Positions 9,753 to 20,050 of a DNA stretch of 52,974 nt are shown here, piece by piece. This stretch comes from Rhodospirillaceae bacterium TMED23 (GTDB lineage Bacteria; Pseudomonadota; Alphaproteobacteria; Rhodospirillales; UBA2165). The stretch is taken from NCBI GenBank assembly GCA_002168115.1, contig NHCC01000012.1:204755-257728 (forward strand). Reading direction: 5' to 3'. How positions within the stretch are numbered: the first letter of the stretch is position 1; every line of letters begins with the position of its first letter. The notes below the pieces were generated by a model, which was not told the DNA's origin, did no database searches, and was given only the letters and a program-made list of their open reading frames with translations. The translations under genes were made by a program, and so were the position numbers.

Positions 9753-10745
9753 ATGCTGGAACCATGTATCTTTTTTATATTACTCCTTGCTATTTTAATA
9801 GATGCTATTGTTGGTGATCCAGATTTTATATATCTGCGATTAAAGCACCCAGTTCAACTTATGGGATTGATGATAAGCTATCTAGATGAAAATCTTAACA
9901 AACAAAATCAAAATAGCTTTTATCAACGTATTAGCGGCATAATTTTAATAATTTTCTTATTAATTTTAAGTGCGCTTTTTGGATTAGTTCTAAAACATAT
10001 TTTTAATCTGATTCCTCATGGATGGATTTTGGAGGCTTTTATTATTTCAACAATGATAGCGGCTAAAAGTTTATATCAACACGTAAAATCTGTTCAAAAT
10101 AGCCTTCAGACTAGCACTCTCGATGAAGCACGCTTAGAAGTTTCAAAAATTGTTGGGCGTAATACCAAGGACTTGAACAATCATGGGGTCGCTCGATCGG
10201 CCATTGAGTCTTTGTCAGAAAATTTCTCAGATGGTATTATAGCTCCAATATTCTGGACAGTTATCTTTGGGTTACCCGGAATACTAGCCTACAAAATGTT
10301 AAATACAGCAGATAGCATGATAGGTCATAAAAACCATAAATATATTTATTTTGGATGGGCGTCAGCTCGACTTGATGATATCGCTAATTTTATACCCGCC
10401 CGAATTTCTGCCTTATTATTTTGTATAGTTGCGAGCCTCAGTGGAAGAGCAGCCTTTATCAGGTCTTTCAAAGCCGTACATAGAGATGCAAAGAAGTTAG
10501 ACTCAATAAATTCAGGCTACCCAGAGGCTGCCATGGCAGGCGCATTAAACCTTATTTTGGCAGGGCCACGCCTTTATAGTGGAGAGGATTTTAAAGGAAA
10601 ATGGATAGGAGACTCGGTCAAAGGAAGTACTTCTAATGCAACACATAAGGAGATAGGAAAAGCTCTATCACTTTATATAAAAGCTTGTATACTATCTTTC
10701 TTTTTAGTCACTTTGATTACCCTATTTTTCATAGACAGATGTTAA
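9753..10745 (+). CDS. cobD: Adenosylcobinamide-phosphate synthase CobD/CbiB
   Basis: AILIDAIVGDPDFIYLRLKHPVQLMG, SLSENFSDGIIAPIFW and KMLNTADSMIGHK. Confidence 0.95.
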   Translation: MLEPCIFFILLLAILIDAIVGDPDFIYLRLKHPVQLMGLMISYLDENLNKQNQNSFYQRISGIILIIFLLILSALFGLVLKHIFNLIPHGWILEAFIISTMIAAKSLYQHVKSVQNSLQTSTLDEARLEVSKIVGRNTKDLNNHGVARSAIESLSENFSDGIIAPIFWTVIFGLPGILAYKMLNTADSMIGHKNHKYIYFGWASARLDDIANFIPARISALLFCIVASLSGRAAFIRSFKAVHRDAKKLDSINSGYPEAAMAGALNLILAGPRLYSGEDFKGKWIGDSVKGSTSNATHKEIGKALSLYIKACILSFFLVTLITLFFIDRC

Positions 10746-10815
10746 CAAATTAATCAAATTAAAATAATTGTATGGTCTATTTAAGGAATAAGGAACAATC
10801 TGAAGGATCAGAGAA

Positions 10816-11982
10816 TTGCCAGTATCGCTAAATCATTTAAAGCCTATCACCTCAAAATTAGCATCTATAGCAACGATACTGTTATCACTATCGACCCTTT
10901 TAATATGCACGGAGCCACAATCCCAAGAAAATAATCTAACAATTGGAATTGCTGATTTAGTTGTTAACAAAGTCTTTGGAAATTCTCTATCTTCAAGAAT
11001 TGAAAATGGACAAAACATATTAGCCAATCAGAGAATTAGAACGGGAAGAGACAGTGCGACAAGTATAAGCTTAAAAGATGATTCAATAATTAAAATTGGC
11101 GAGATAGCAGATGTATACATGGATAATATTGTTTTTGATAGAACGGGATCTTCGTTAAATGGCTCTATGGAGATGGTGACTGGTCTCCTGAGATTTACTT
11201 CGGGTAAAATTCATAGAATGAATTTGAAAATACAGACGGGAAACTTAACAATTGGAATTCGAGGAACCCAATTTGATTTACTAGCGAACCGCAGCAAGAC
11301 AGAAATAAAAGTTACCCAAGGCCAGGTTCAAGTTTCCAAGGGGGGCCTAAAAACATTGGTATCAGAAGGTCAGATCTATTTAGCCGATGAAAATACCAGT
11401 TCAGGACTCAGAAAAAAAATCTCAAAAGAGCTCAAGCAAGCGATCTTAAAGCTTGAAAGTCTGACAGGAAATAAATTAATTAGCAAAAATGACATAAATA
11501 ATCGTGAAGAAGAAAAGAAAATTTCATCAAATAATCAAAACCTACTAAAAATTTACACAACAAAAGGCCTAATCACCATAAGAATGTTACCAAGTCTAGC
11601 AGAGAGACATGTTACACGTATTAAGGAACTTGTGACTCAAAAATTCTACGATAACCTGATTTTCCATAGTGTACGAAAAGGTTTTGCCGTGGAAACAGGC
11701 GACCCGACAGGTACTGGAAGTGGTGGGTCCGGCAAAAAGCTATTGGCAGAAATCTCTAAAACGCCATTCGAGCGGGGGACAGTTGCAATGAAAAGAAATA
11801 GAAACAACCCCAATAGCGGCGATAGTCAGTTTTTCATTACATTAAGACGGGCACCCCATTTAGATGGTAAATATACTATTTGGGGAAAAGTTATAGGGGG
11901 AATGGGGTTATTAGAGGAGTTTCAGGCGGGTAATCCACCAATAAATCCCGAAAGAATTATAAATATTAAAATAGCTGACTAA
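10816..11982 (+). CDS. FecR-domain protein fused to a C-terminal cyclophilin-type peptidyl-prolyl isomerase; probably exported
   Basis: Hydrophobic N-terminal segment ASIATILLSLSTLLIC; FecR-like region QRIRTGRDSATSISLKDDSIIKIG...GIRGTQFDLLANRSKTEIKVTQGQV; cyclophilin region FYDNLIFHSVRKGFAVETGDPTGTGSGG...NSGDSQFFITLRRAPHLDGKYTIWGKVIGGM. TTG start inferred. Confidence 0.82.
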   Translation: MPVSLNHLKPITSKLASIATILLSLSTLLICTEPQSQENNLTIGIADLVVNKVFGNSLSSRIENGQNILANQRIRTGRDSATSISLKDDSIIKIGEIADVYMDNIVFDRTGSSLNGSMEMVTGLLRFTSGKIHRMNLKIQTGNLTIGIRGTQFDLLANRSKTEIKVTQGQVQVSKGGLKTLVSEGQIYLADENTSSGLRKKISKELKQAILKLESLTGNKLISKNDINNREEEKKISSNNQNLLKIYTTKGLITIRMLPSLAERHVTRIKELVTQKFYDNLIFHSVRKGFAVETGDPTGTGSGGSGKKLLAEISKTPFERGTVAMKRNRNNPNSGDSQFFITLRRAPHLDGKYTIWGKVIGGMGLLEEFQAGNPPINPERIINIKIAD

Positions 11983-11991
11983 TGCGGACAG

Positions 11992-13449
11992 TTAATCTAC
12001 AAGAGCCAATAAACCTTCTATATCCAGATTATCCTGCAAAATATTTGCAATTGAGTCTAAAGCTGTCTCTGTTTGTTGATCATAATTAATTCCAGAACTT
12101 TCTCGATCTTTAATACTAAATAAAAATTTATTTCTGAATTTATCATTCTCAAATAATCCATGTAAATAACAACCCATAACTCTCCTATTATTAGAAACCG
12201 CACCAGAATTACGTTTATCAATTTTACAAAACGGTCTAACATCATCTGGTCCAGAGGTAACACCCAAATGCATCTCATATCCTGTAAACATACCAAAGCC
12301 CATGTTTGAATGTGCAATAACATTAGATAGAGACTTATCTCCTCCTATTTCTGTATCAACATCCAATACACCTAGTCCATTAATTGACATAAGATCGCTC
12401 TCAATTTTATTCGGATCGAGTATTTTTCTGCCTAGCATTTGATACCCTGCGCATAGTCCCAACACATGTCCACCCCTTCTAATATGGGCACTTATATCTA
12501 CATCCCATCCTTGTTTTCTGAAATCTGCCAGATCTGGTATAGTTGTTTTGGATCCGGGTAAGATGATTAAATCGGCATCGCCAGGAAGTGGATTGCCCCG
12601 GTTTATAAATTGTAAATCAACATCTGGCTCAGCCAACAATGGGTCAAAATCATCAAAGTTAGAGATATGCGCTAGACGAGGGATAATTATTTTTATGTGC
12701 GACGGTCGAAGTGGTAAAATTGTATTATCAAGTGTATGTGCATCTTCTTGGGGTAATTTAATGGCTTCCTCCATAAATGGGAGTATACCGTAACAATGTA
12801 AACCTGTTTTATCGAAAATTAATTCAATAGCTTCCTTGAATAAACTTACATCGCCGCGAAACTTATTGATTATATAACCAGCAACCAAGTTTCTCTCTTC
12901 TTTAGGCAATAGTTCCCAAGTCCCCACAATACTTGCGATCACGCCACCACGATCAATATCTGCTACTAAAATAACTGGTGTTTGAGTTGCGACGGCATAA
13001 CCCATATTCGCTATATCATTATCTCTTAAGTTTACTTCCGCTGCGCTGCCAGCGCCCTCAACAATAATTAAATCAGTGCCAACCTCAAGTCGCTTAACAG
13101 CATCTATAACCAAGGGTAATAGTTGTATTTTTTTTTCTTGATATAATTTCGCTGGATAATTACCGTCTACTTTTCCCAAAATAATTAATTGTGCACCGAT
13201 TTCGGACTGGGGTTTAAGAAGTATAGGGTTCATATCAATACTTGGCGAAACCCGACACGCCTTAGCCTGCAAAGCCTGAGCTCTTCCTATCTCACCACCT
13301 TCTTTGGTAACCGCCGCATTATTAGACATATTTTGAGGTTTAAAGGGCTTAACCTTCAGACCTCTTGTAGTCATTAACCTACATATCCCCGCGACCACGA
13401 GGGATTTACCAACATCAGACCCTGTGCCTTGAAACATAATCGAGCGCAT
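11992..13449 (-). CDS. cobQ: Cobyric acid synthase
   Basis: IMFQGTGSDVGKSLVVAGICRLM, KPQNMSNNAAVT and GGHVLGLCAGYQMLG. Confidence 0.97.
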   Translation of the reverse strand: MRSIMFQGTGSDVGKSLVVAGICRLMTTRGLKVKPFKPQNMSNNAAVTKEGGEIGRAQALQAKACRVSPSIDMNPILLKPQSEIGAQLIILGKVDGNYPAKLYQEKKIQLLPLVIDAVKRLEVGTDLIIVEGAGSAAEVNLRDNDIANMGYAVATQTPVILVADIDRGGVIASIVGTWELLPKEERNLVAGYIINKFRGDVSLFKEAIELIFDKTGLHCYGILPFMEEAIKLPQEDAHTLDNTILPLRPSHIKIIIPRLAHISNFDDFDPLLAEPDVDLQFINRGNPLPGDADLIILPGSKTTIPDLADFRKQGWDVDISAHIRRGGHVLGLCAGYQMLGRKILDPNKIESDLMSINGLGVLDVDTEIGGDKSLSNVIAHSNMGFGMFTGYEMHLGVTSGPDDVRPFCKIDKRNSGAVSNNRRVMGCYLHGLFENDKFRNKFLFSIKDRESSGINYDQQTETALDSIANILQDNLDIEGLLALVD

Positions 13450-13452
13450 TAG

Positions 13453-14073
13453 TTAAAACTCAATGCCAGCTTGGGCTTTATAACCAGCTCTAAAATGATG
13501 CTTAATTTCTGTCATCTCAGTAACCAGGTCAGCAATATCAATTAGCTCGCGTTTTGCGTTTCGGCCTGTACAAATTATCGTTTTATCCAGTGGTTTCCCT
13601 CGCAAATAATTTACCACATCTCCAATATTTAAATAATCATTCCTCAGTACAATATTAATCTCATCGAGTAATACTATCGCAATCTTGGGGTCTTCAATCA
13701 TTTGCTTAGCCATTAACCATGCCTTATTAGCGGCTTCAATATCTCGCGCCCGGTCCTGAGTCTCCCAGGTAAATCCATCTCCCATTGCCGTAATTGTTAC
13801 TAGATCGGGGAAAGCTTCAAGCACCGCTTTTTCTCCCGTTTCCCATTTACCTTTAACAAACTGAACAATACCTACCTTTTTTTTATGACCGATGCATCGC
13901 GCCACCATCCCGATTGCTGCCGTTGTTTTTCCTTTTCCCTTCCCAGTGTGAACAATCAGTAACCCACCCTCTTTCGTTTTCGTCGCGAGCAATTTATCCT
14001 TGGCTGCTTTATGTTTTCGGCGTTTCTCATTTGCTCTCTGATTCTTTTCCTCTTCGGACAATACTTCGTTCAT
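13453..14073 (-). CDS. cobO: Cob(I)yrinic acid a,c-diamide adenosyltransferase (CobO/BtuR family)
   Basis: GLLIVHTGKGKGKTTAAIGMVARCIGH, VVNYLRGKPLDKTIICTGRNA and HHFRAGYKAQAGIEF. Confidence 0.97.
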   Translation of the reverse strand: MNEVLSEEEKNQRANEKRRKHKAAKDKLLATKTKEGGLLIVHTGKGKGKTTAAIGMVARCIGHKKKVGIVQFVKGKWETGEKAVLEAFPDLVTITAMGDGFTWETQDRARDIEAANKAWLMAKQMIEDPKIAIVLLDEINIVLRNDYLNIGDVVNYLRGKPLDKTIICTGRNAKRELIDIADLVTEMTEIKHHFRAGYKAQAGIEF

Positions 14074-17000
14074 GAATGACCCTCCTCTGATAACCCTTGC
14101 AACTGATTGAGCAAGCTCCTAACACCGTTCGAATGGGGGTGCCAAACCCCTCTGTCTATCGCCTCGCAAAATCTAGAAGTAATTTCTTGAAGTGCTGGAG
14201 CATTATTTTCACTTATAAACTTCCGTACCTTTTCATCTTTGATATACGATTCAAATAATTGGTCAAAATGATAGTCTTCAACAACGTTAGCAGTAACAGC
14301 GAACGCAAATAGATAATCAACTGTAGCCGCAATCTCAAAAGCACCTTTATAACCATGACGCATAATGCCATTAATCCATTTAGGATTAGAAGCTCGGCCT
14401 CGAACAACACGGCTAATTTCTTCCGAAAGTGTATAAACCCTTGGAGTGTTTGGACGTGAATGATCATTATGATATATTTCTGGTTGGTTATCTGAATATT
14501 CCCTAACAGCGGCTGCAATCCCACCCTCAAATTGATAATAGTCATCACTATCTAATATATCATGCTCACGATTATCTTGGTTATGAATAATCAAATTTAT
14601 ACCTTTTAACCTCGCTTTAAATAGCTCTTTTTGGCTCTCACCATTTGCTCCATCCCCATATGCATAGCCACCCCAAGCAACGTATGCTGTAGCCAAATCG
14701 AGATCAGACTCCCAGCACCCTTCATCAATAAGAGACTGTAATCCTGCGCCATACGCCATCGGTTTTGATCCAAAAATTCTAAATCCAGCGCGACGCTTTG
14801 CCTCATTTCTATCAGAACCCAATAAACAAAACTGCTCTATATCCTTATTCACTTGAGCCGCCAAAGGATTATCATATTCTGATTCGTTCTCAGAGCTCAC
14901 AGCCCTTACAGCTGAGTCTAAAAGATCAATCTGGGCTGGAAACGAATCACGAAAAAAACCAGATATTCTAAATACTACGTCAACACGAGGGCGACCGAGA
15001 ACCTTTATTGGCAACACTTCAATTCCTGTTACCCGATTAGCCTGATCCCAAACGGGCTGAACCCCCATAAGGGCTAAGGCCTGTGATACATCATCTCCCC
15101 CGGTCCTCATATTAGCTGTTCCCCAAGCACTAATAGCTAAACGTTTTGGATATTCGCCATGGTCTTGAAAATATCTTTCTATCAACAAACTTGCAGATTT
15201 CCATCCAAGTTTCCAAGCTGTTGGCGTAGGTACGGCTCGAATATCTAGAGAATAGAAGTTCCTACCAGTGGGCAACACATCTAATCGACCACGAGTTGGG
15301 GCTCCACTGCTTCCAGGTAACACAAATAAACCCGATAGACCTCTCATTAATCCATCGAGTTCAAGTCTACCACAATTTCTTATAATTGGTTGAAGTTCAG
15401 TTCGTATATAATTCAACACCTGATTAGCATTATTCCAATTGGGAGACGGTTTAATATCTCCCTTAACTAAGCTTTGCGCTAAATATTCTAATCGTTCAAC
15501 AGTGTCGCCATTCGTGCGCCATAAATCTTCAAGCACGTCTAACTCCCTTGGTCTTGGGCCTGACCAAGTTTCACCCATATTACAATCGAGGGGGTTAAAA
15601 CCTTCGAAGTCAAAATCTTTTGCTAGTGCGCAAATTAGAGATGCGTCTTTGTCTATACCAGTGTTTCGTTCAAGCCTAGTAAGTGCAACCAATAGGTCCA
15701 CCTCTTGAAAACCAGTTGGAGATAGTCCCAAAACATGGAGACCATCTCTAATCTGAAGTTCTTTAAGTTCGCAAAGGTAATTATCTATTTGTGTCAAAGC
15801 TATGTTTTCATCAATTGAAAAATTAGTGCCAAGGTCTTTATCTAGACTAATATTCTGACTGAGTTCAATAATTTCTTTTGCTAGAAATCCCAATCTTCTG
15901 GGATCGACACCAGCAGCTTGGTAATATTCATCTACAAGTTGCTCCAAATCACGCAAAGGTCCATAATTTTCAGCCCGAGTTAATGGCGGCGTTAAATGAT
16001 CTATAATTACCGCGGAAGAACGACGTTTAGCTTGAGTACCCTCTCCAGGATCATTCACAATGAAAGGATACATGTTTGGGGTCGGTCCCAAAACTAATTC
16101 TGGATAACACAAATCATCTAGCATAACAGATTTACCCGGAAGCCACTCTAAATTCCCATGCTTGCCAAAATGCACGATTGCATGAACATTATTAACAAAA
16201 CGAAGCCAAAAATAGAAAGCAATATAGCCATGAGGTGGAACCAAATCAGGATCGTGATAAGTTGAAACCGGATCGACATTATAGCCTCTCGCTGGCTGTA
16301 TACCCAAAATTATGTTACCAAATCTATGAATGGGTAGAACATAACTATCACCAACGACAAACGGATCTTCCTCAGGATTACCCCATTTTTCCATGATCTG
16401 AGTTTTAGAGGTCTCTGGGAGCCTCTTAAATTGCCTTTTATAATCAGCTAAGAGCAACCTCTCCCCTCCATTTCGATCTCCATTCGCATTAGTTGGACCG
16501 GTTAACAAATAATCCATAAGTTCTTTGCTACTGGTTGGCGCTTGATCACCAAGTTGATATCCATCTTCTCGCAATCTCGAGAAACTCTCGATAATACCAG
16601 CTGGCGTATCTAACCCCACACCATTACATAATCGACCATCTTTATTTGGATAGTTTGCAACTACGAAAGCTACTCTGCGTTTCCCAACATTTGTTTTGCG
16701 TAACCGAATCCACGATAAGGCTAATGAAGAAACAAATCTCACACGCGAGAGGACTGGCGAATGCTTAACGATAGAGATCTCCGTCAGAGGATCAAAGCGA
16801 TGAACTTTTTTAAAAGAAATTGCCCGAGTTATTAATCTACCATCAACTTCCGGCAAAGCTACATTCATAGTTAGATCTTTTGGAGTTAAGCCACGTGATC
16901 CAGACTTCCACTCATCAAAACTACCACCAGATAATACGGCTTGTAATATTGGACAATCCAAATATTTAAACGGGTTGTTTGGGGCATCATTACCAGGCGA

Positions 17001-17807
17001 AGATATGGCAAAAGCTGTGCAGTTTATAATGATATCAGGCTTATTACCTTGAACCAAAAATGTAATCATTTCCGCTGCATGTGGATCTTTAAGGCTTGTT
17101 AAAAAAATAGGTAATGGATTTATTTTTTTTTCTTGTAATTCTTTTACTAATAAATCGATTGGTAAAAGATCATTAGCTTGTACTAAAGATCGATAAAAAA
17201 TAACAGCTACGATGGGCTGACCTTTTATCCAGTGCTTAAATAGTTCTTCAACATAAATATGTGATAAGCTGGGCCAATAGATACCGGCGGATGCTATTGG
17301 CTTGGGCTCATTCCATAACCTCTTGTTACCTAATAGAGTACTGCAATAATTCAATAAACTTCGAAGGTTATCTGCACCACTATGTAAAAGATATTGCCAT
17401 ATTCGAAAATAGCTTTCTTTAGGAACCGTTGAAAGACGAGCCAACTCGGGGTCGGAGGTATCGTCACCCGGCACAATGATAAGCTTAATATCATTTGTCA
17501 GACAAACCTCGCGAATTTGTTCAACACCGTAGGACCAATACCCTACTCCGCCTAATAAACGAATAACAACTAACTTGGATCCTACGATAGTTTTCTCTAC
17601 ATAAAGATCAACTGACATGTTGTGGCTTAGTTGCATTAAATTAGCTAGCCTCAGAGACAACCCACACTCTTCATCATATTGCTCAGACACCAGGGATAAA
17701 TCACTTGAGGCAGAAGATAAAAACACAATGTCTCCTGGAGATTGACCTAGATCAACAGCTTCGCTGCCATCATTAACTTCTCCAGGCTTGGTAACAAGTA
17801 AATGCAT
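14070..17807 (-). CDS. cobN: Cobaltochelatase large subunit CobN (BchH/CobN family)
   Basis: 1245 aa; VAFVVANYPNKDGRLCNGVGLDTPAGI, HFGKHGNLEWLPGK and SAWGTANMRTGGDDVSQALALMG. Confidence 0.95.
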   Translation of the reverse strand: MHLLVTKPGEVNDGSEAVDLGQSPGDIVFLSSASSDLSLVSEQYDEECGLSLRLANLMQLSHNMSVDLYVEKTIVGSKLVVIRLLGGVGYWSYGVEQIREVCLTNDIKLIIVPGDDTSDPELARLSTVPKESYFRIWQYLLHSGADNLRSLLNYCSTLLGNKRLWNEPKPIASAGIYWPSLSHIYVEELFKHWIKGQPIVAVIFYRSLVQANDLLPIDLLVKELQEKKINPLPIFLTSLKDPHAAEMITFLVQGNKPDIIINCTAFAISSPGNDAPNNPFKYLDCPILQAVLSGGSFDEWKSGSRGLTPKDLTMNVALPEVDGRLITRAISFKKVHRFDPLTEISIVKHSPVLSRVRFVSSLALSWIRLRKTNVGKRRVAFVVANYPNKDGRLCNGVGLDTPAGIIESFSRLREDGYQLGDQAPTSSKELMDYLLTGPTNANGDRNGGERLLLADYKRQFKRLPETSKTQIMEKWGNPEEDPFVVGDSYVLPIHRFGNIILGIQPARGYNVDPVSTYHDPDLVPPHGYIAFYFWLRFVNNVHAIVHFGKHGNLEWLPGKSVMLDDLCYPELVLGPTPNMYPFIVNDPGEGTQAKRRSSAVIIDHLTPPLTRAENYGPLRDLEQLVDEYYQAAGVDPRRLGFLAKEIIELSQNISLDKDLGTNFSIDENIALTQIDNYLCELKELQIRDGLHVLGLSPTGFQEVDLLVALTRLERNTGIDKDASLICALAKDFDFEGFNPLDCNMGETWSGPRPRELDVLEDLWRTNGDTVERLEYLAQSLVKGDIKPSPNWNNANQVLNYIRTELQPIIRNCGRLELDGLMRGLSGLFVLPGSSGAPTRGRLDVLPTGRNFYSLDIRAVPTPTAWKLGWKSASLLIERYFQDHGEYPKRLAISAWGTANMRTGGDDVSQALALMGVQPVWDQANRVTGIEVLPIKVLGRPRVDVVFRISGFFRDSFPAQIDLLDSAVRAVSSENESEYDNPLAAQVNKDIEQFCLLGSDRNEAKRRAGFRIFGSKPMAYGAGLQSLIDEGCWESDLDLATAYVAWGGYAYGDGANGESQKELFKARLKGINLIIHNQDNREHDILDSDDYYQFEGGIAAAVREYSDNQPEIYHNDHSRPNTPRVYTLSEEISRVVRGRASNPKWINGIMRHGYKGAFEIAATVDYLFAFAVTANVVEDYHFDQLFESYIKDEKVRKFISENNAPALQEITSRFCEAIDRGVWHPHSNGVRSLLNQLQGLSEEGHS

Positions 17808-17812
17808 AATGA

Positions 17813-18850
17813 TTAATCAGAATTAAAAATCTGTTTTACCAGAGTTATGTTGAAATCTTTTAGTCCAATAATGACCAACTGCCCGTTTTGAATTTCATCT
17901 TGTGTCCAGCTCCGGTCGTAGTAATAATCAACTCGTTCACCGACGCCCTGAATAGTTAATCGCGATGGTTTTTCTGATATTTTAACAAACCCCTTAATTC
18001 GGAGAACCCCTGAAACTTTAAGTGCATCTTTAACCTGCAAAATAAATGAATTTAATTCTTTTTGCGGTTCTAATATTAAAGTAAAGGTATCAAAGTCATC
18101 ATGTTCATGTTCATCTTCACCGTCATGACACGAACGCCTTGAGTCTATATCGTTTTCGGCTGCCGACCCCATTCCCAGAATTATTTTAGGGTCAAGTTGA
18201 CCATTAATTGCCGGCAAGGATTCAACTGAAGAACGGGAGCCCTGATTAATAATATCCATCACATCAGATAATTGTATTTGATCCAACATATCAGTCTTAC
18301 TAACTACTATCATATCGGCGCATGCTAATTGATCACTGAAGACTTCTTCCAAAGGGTTTTCATGATCCAAAGATGGGTCTTCGGCTCGCTGTTGTTTAAT
18401 TAGTTCGGGATCATCAGCAAAAAAACCGGCATGAACAGCCGGCCCATCAACTACAGTTATAACTCCATCAACTGTTGTGCGAGATCTAACTTCGGGCCAT
18501 TGAAAAGCTTTTATCAAAGGCTTTGGCAATGCCAATCCTGAAGTTTCTATAACAATATGCTCGGGTCGTTCTTTGCGATTTAATAAAATTTCAATTGTAG
18601 GAATAAAGTCATCGGCAACAGTGCAACAAATACATCCGTTGGTTAGCTCAAGAATATCATCAGCAGAACATGATTCGTCATCACAATTTTTAAGGATGTC
18701 TCCATCAATTCCTAAGTCACCAAATTCATTGATGATAAGTGCTATTTTTTTATCATGAGAATTTATTAATAAGTTTCTAATTAAACTAGTTTTGCCAGCT
18801 CCTAAAAATCCAGTGACAACGGTAACAGGAATTTTTGACTCAGTAGACAT
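17813..18850 (-). CDS. cobW: CobW-family GTP-binding metallochaperone
   Basis: PVTVVTGFLGAGKTSLIRNLL, CICC motif in ELTNGCICCTVADDF, ETSGLALP, and the His/Asp-rich loop HDGEDEHEHDDFD. Confidence 0.95.
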   Translation of the reverse strand: MSTESKIPVTVVTGFLGAGKTSLIRNLLINSHDKKIALIINEFGDLGIDGDILKNCDDESCSADDILELTNGCICCTVADDFIPTIEILLNRKERPEHIVIETSGLALPKPLIKAFQWPEVRSRTTVDGVITVVDGPAVHAGFFADDPELIKQQRAEDPSLDHENPLEEVFSDQLACADMIVVSKTDMLDQIQLSDVMDIINQGSRSSVESLPAINGQLDPKIILGMGSAAENDIDSRRSCHDGEDEHEHDDFDTFTLILEPQKELNSFILQVKDALKVSGVLRIKGFVKISEKPSRLTIQGVGERVDYYYDRSWTQDEIQNGQLVIIGLKDFNITLVKQIFNSD

Positions 18851-18859
18851 TAAATATCC

Positions 18860-19390
18860 TTATTTTAATTTTTGTGTAAGACCAGCAATAGTAAAGACCA
18901 CACTGTTAGATACATTTGCAATACTTTGATTCATTATACCTGTGTAATCTACAAAATGACGTGCCATTGCATTATTCGGTACCACTGCTAATCCAACTTC
19001 GTTTGATACAAAAATAACTGGAAAGTCTATTTTCTTAGAAAGACTGCATAATTGAGCAGTTTCCGTTTTGATATCCTTATTCTTCGACATCATATTCGAA
19101 ATCCATAAGGTTAAACAGTCAACCAAAACAGGTTTTTTATTATTTTGAAGAGAGAGTAAAGTTTCGCAGAGTAATAATGGTTCCTCTATGGTTTGCCAGT
19201 CTTGGCCCCGACGTTCTTTATGTTTTCTAATTCGTTCTGACATTTCAGCATCTAACGCTTCCGAGGTCGCGATATAAATCCCCCCGCCAGAGCGCTCAAT
19301 AACGCTCTCTGCAAATTCACTTTTGCCTGATCGTTGACCCCCAAGTACTAAATTAAAACCAGACAATGTTAAATCTATTGGTATTTTCAT
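18860..19390 (-). CDS. cobP: Adenosylcobinamide kinase / adenosylcobinamide-phosphate guanylyltransferase
   Basis: NLVLGGQRSGKSEFAESVIERSGGGIYIATSEALDAEMSERIRKHKERRG. Confidence 0.96.
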   Translation of the reverse strand: MKIPIDLTLSGFNLVLGGQRSGKSEFAESVIERSGGGIYIATSEALDAEMSERIRKHKERRGQDWQTIEEPLLLCETLLSLQNNKKPVLVDCLTLWISNMMSKNKDIKTETAQLCSLSKKIDFPVIFVSNEVGLAVVPNNAMARHFVDYTGIMNQSIANVSNSVVFTIAGLTQKLK

Positions 19391-19468
19391 ATTACTTCTA
19401 GCTTTGCATTACCAAAAAAACAGATGATTCCAAAATATACAATCTCCCAATTAATCTTTGAATAAGTA

Positions 19469-20050
19469 CTATCTATTAACCCCAATTACTTTCCAAATTC
19501 GCTCACCTCCATCTGGAATAATCTCGATTTCTGTGAGCGACAAGTTATCTATTTGAAAAGACGAAGCCGATTGCCCAAATAAACTTAGTGCATTAGCTAA
19601 TGCCGCCTTAATTGTTCCAGAGTGTGCTATCGCAACAATATTTTTTCTTTCATATTCTCTTGATAGTGTATTTATTGCTTCAGAAACCCTATCTACCATT
19701 TCAATAAAACTTTCGCCGCCCGGTGGTTTCTCAGTTATAAAGTTTAGCCAGAATTTCCTTACACTATCGCCGTCCAAATCAATCCACCGCTTTCCTGTCC
19801 AGTCACCAAAATCTTGCTCCATTAACCCTGGAATTTCTATAAAATTTTTTACCCCGATTGCTTCTGCGGTTTGATTAGACCTTTTTATTCCACTTGTTAA
19901 CCAAATTGCCTCTTTAGGCAACCGCAGTTTAAGTAGTCCAATAGATCTCTTATCAGAGAGATCAGCGTCAACATCATCCTGACCATGAATAATTGCAGAA
20001 TCCCCTAATGACTTCGCATGTCGTATCCACCACCAGTGAGTGTTTGTCAC
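19469..20050 (-). CDS. cobC: Histidine phosphatase-family protein, probable alpha-ribazole phosphatase
   Basis: WWIRHAKSLGDSA (RHx signature) and PPGGESFIEMVDRVSEAI; sits between cobP and cobS. Confidence 0.8.
   Translation of the reverse strand: MTNTHWWWIRHAKSLGDSAIIHGQDDVDADLSDKRSIGLLKLRLPKEAIWLTSGIKRSNQTAEAIGVKNFIEIPGLMEQDFGDWTGKRWIDLDGDSVRKFWLNFITEKPPGGESFIEMVDRVSEAINTLSREYERKNIVAIAHSGTIKAALANALSLFGQSASSFQIDNLSLTEIEIIPDGGERIWKVIGVNR

Noticed and set aside
14213-14548. 111 aa minus-strand ORF
   Set aside because: Out-of-frame shadow ORF within cobN; no plausible family.
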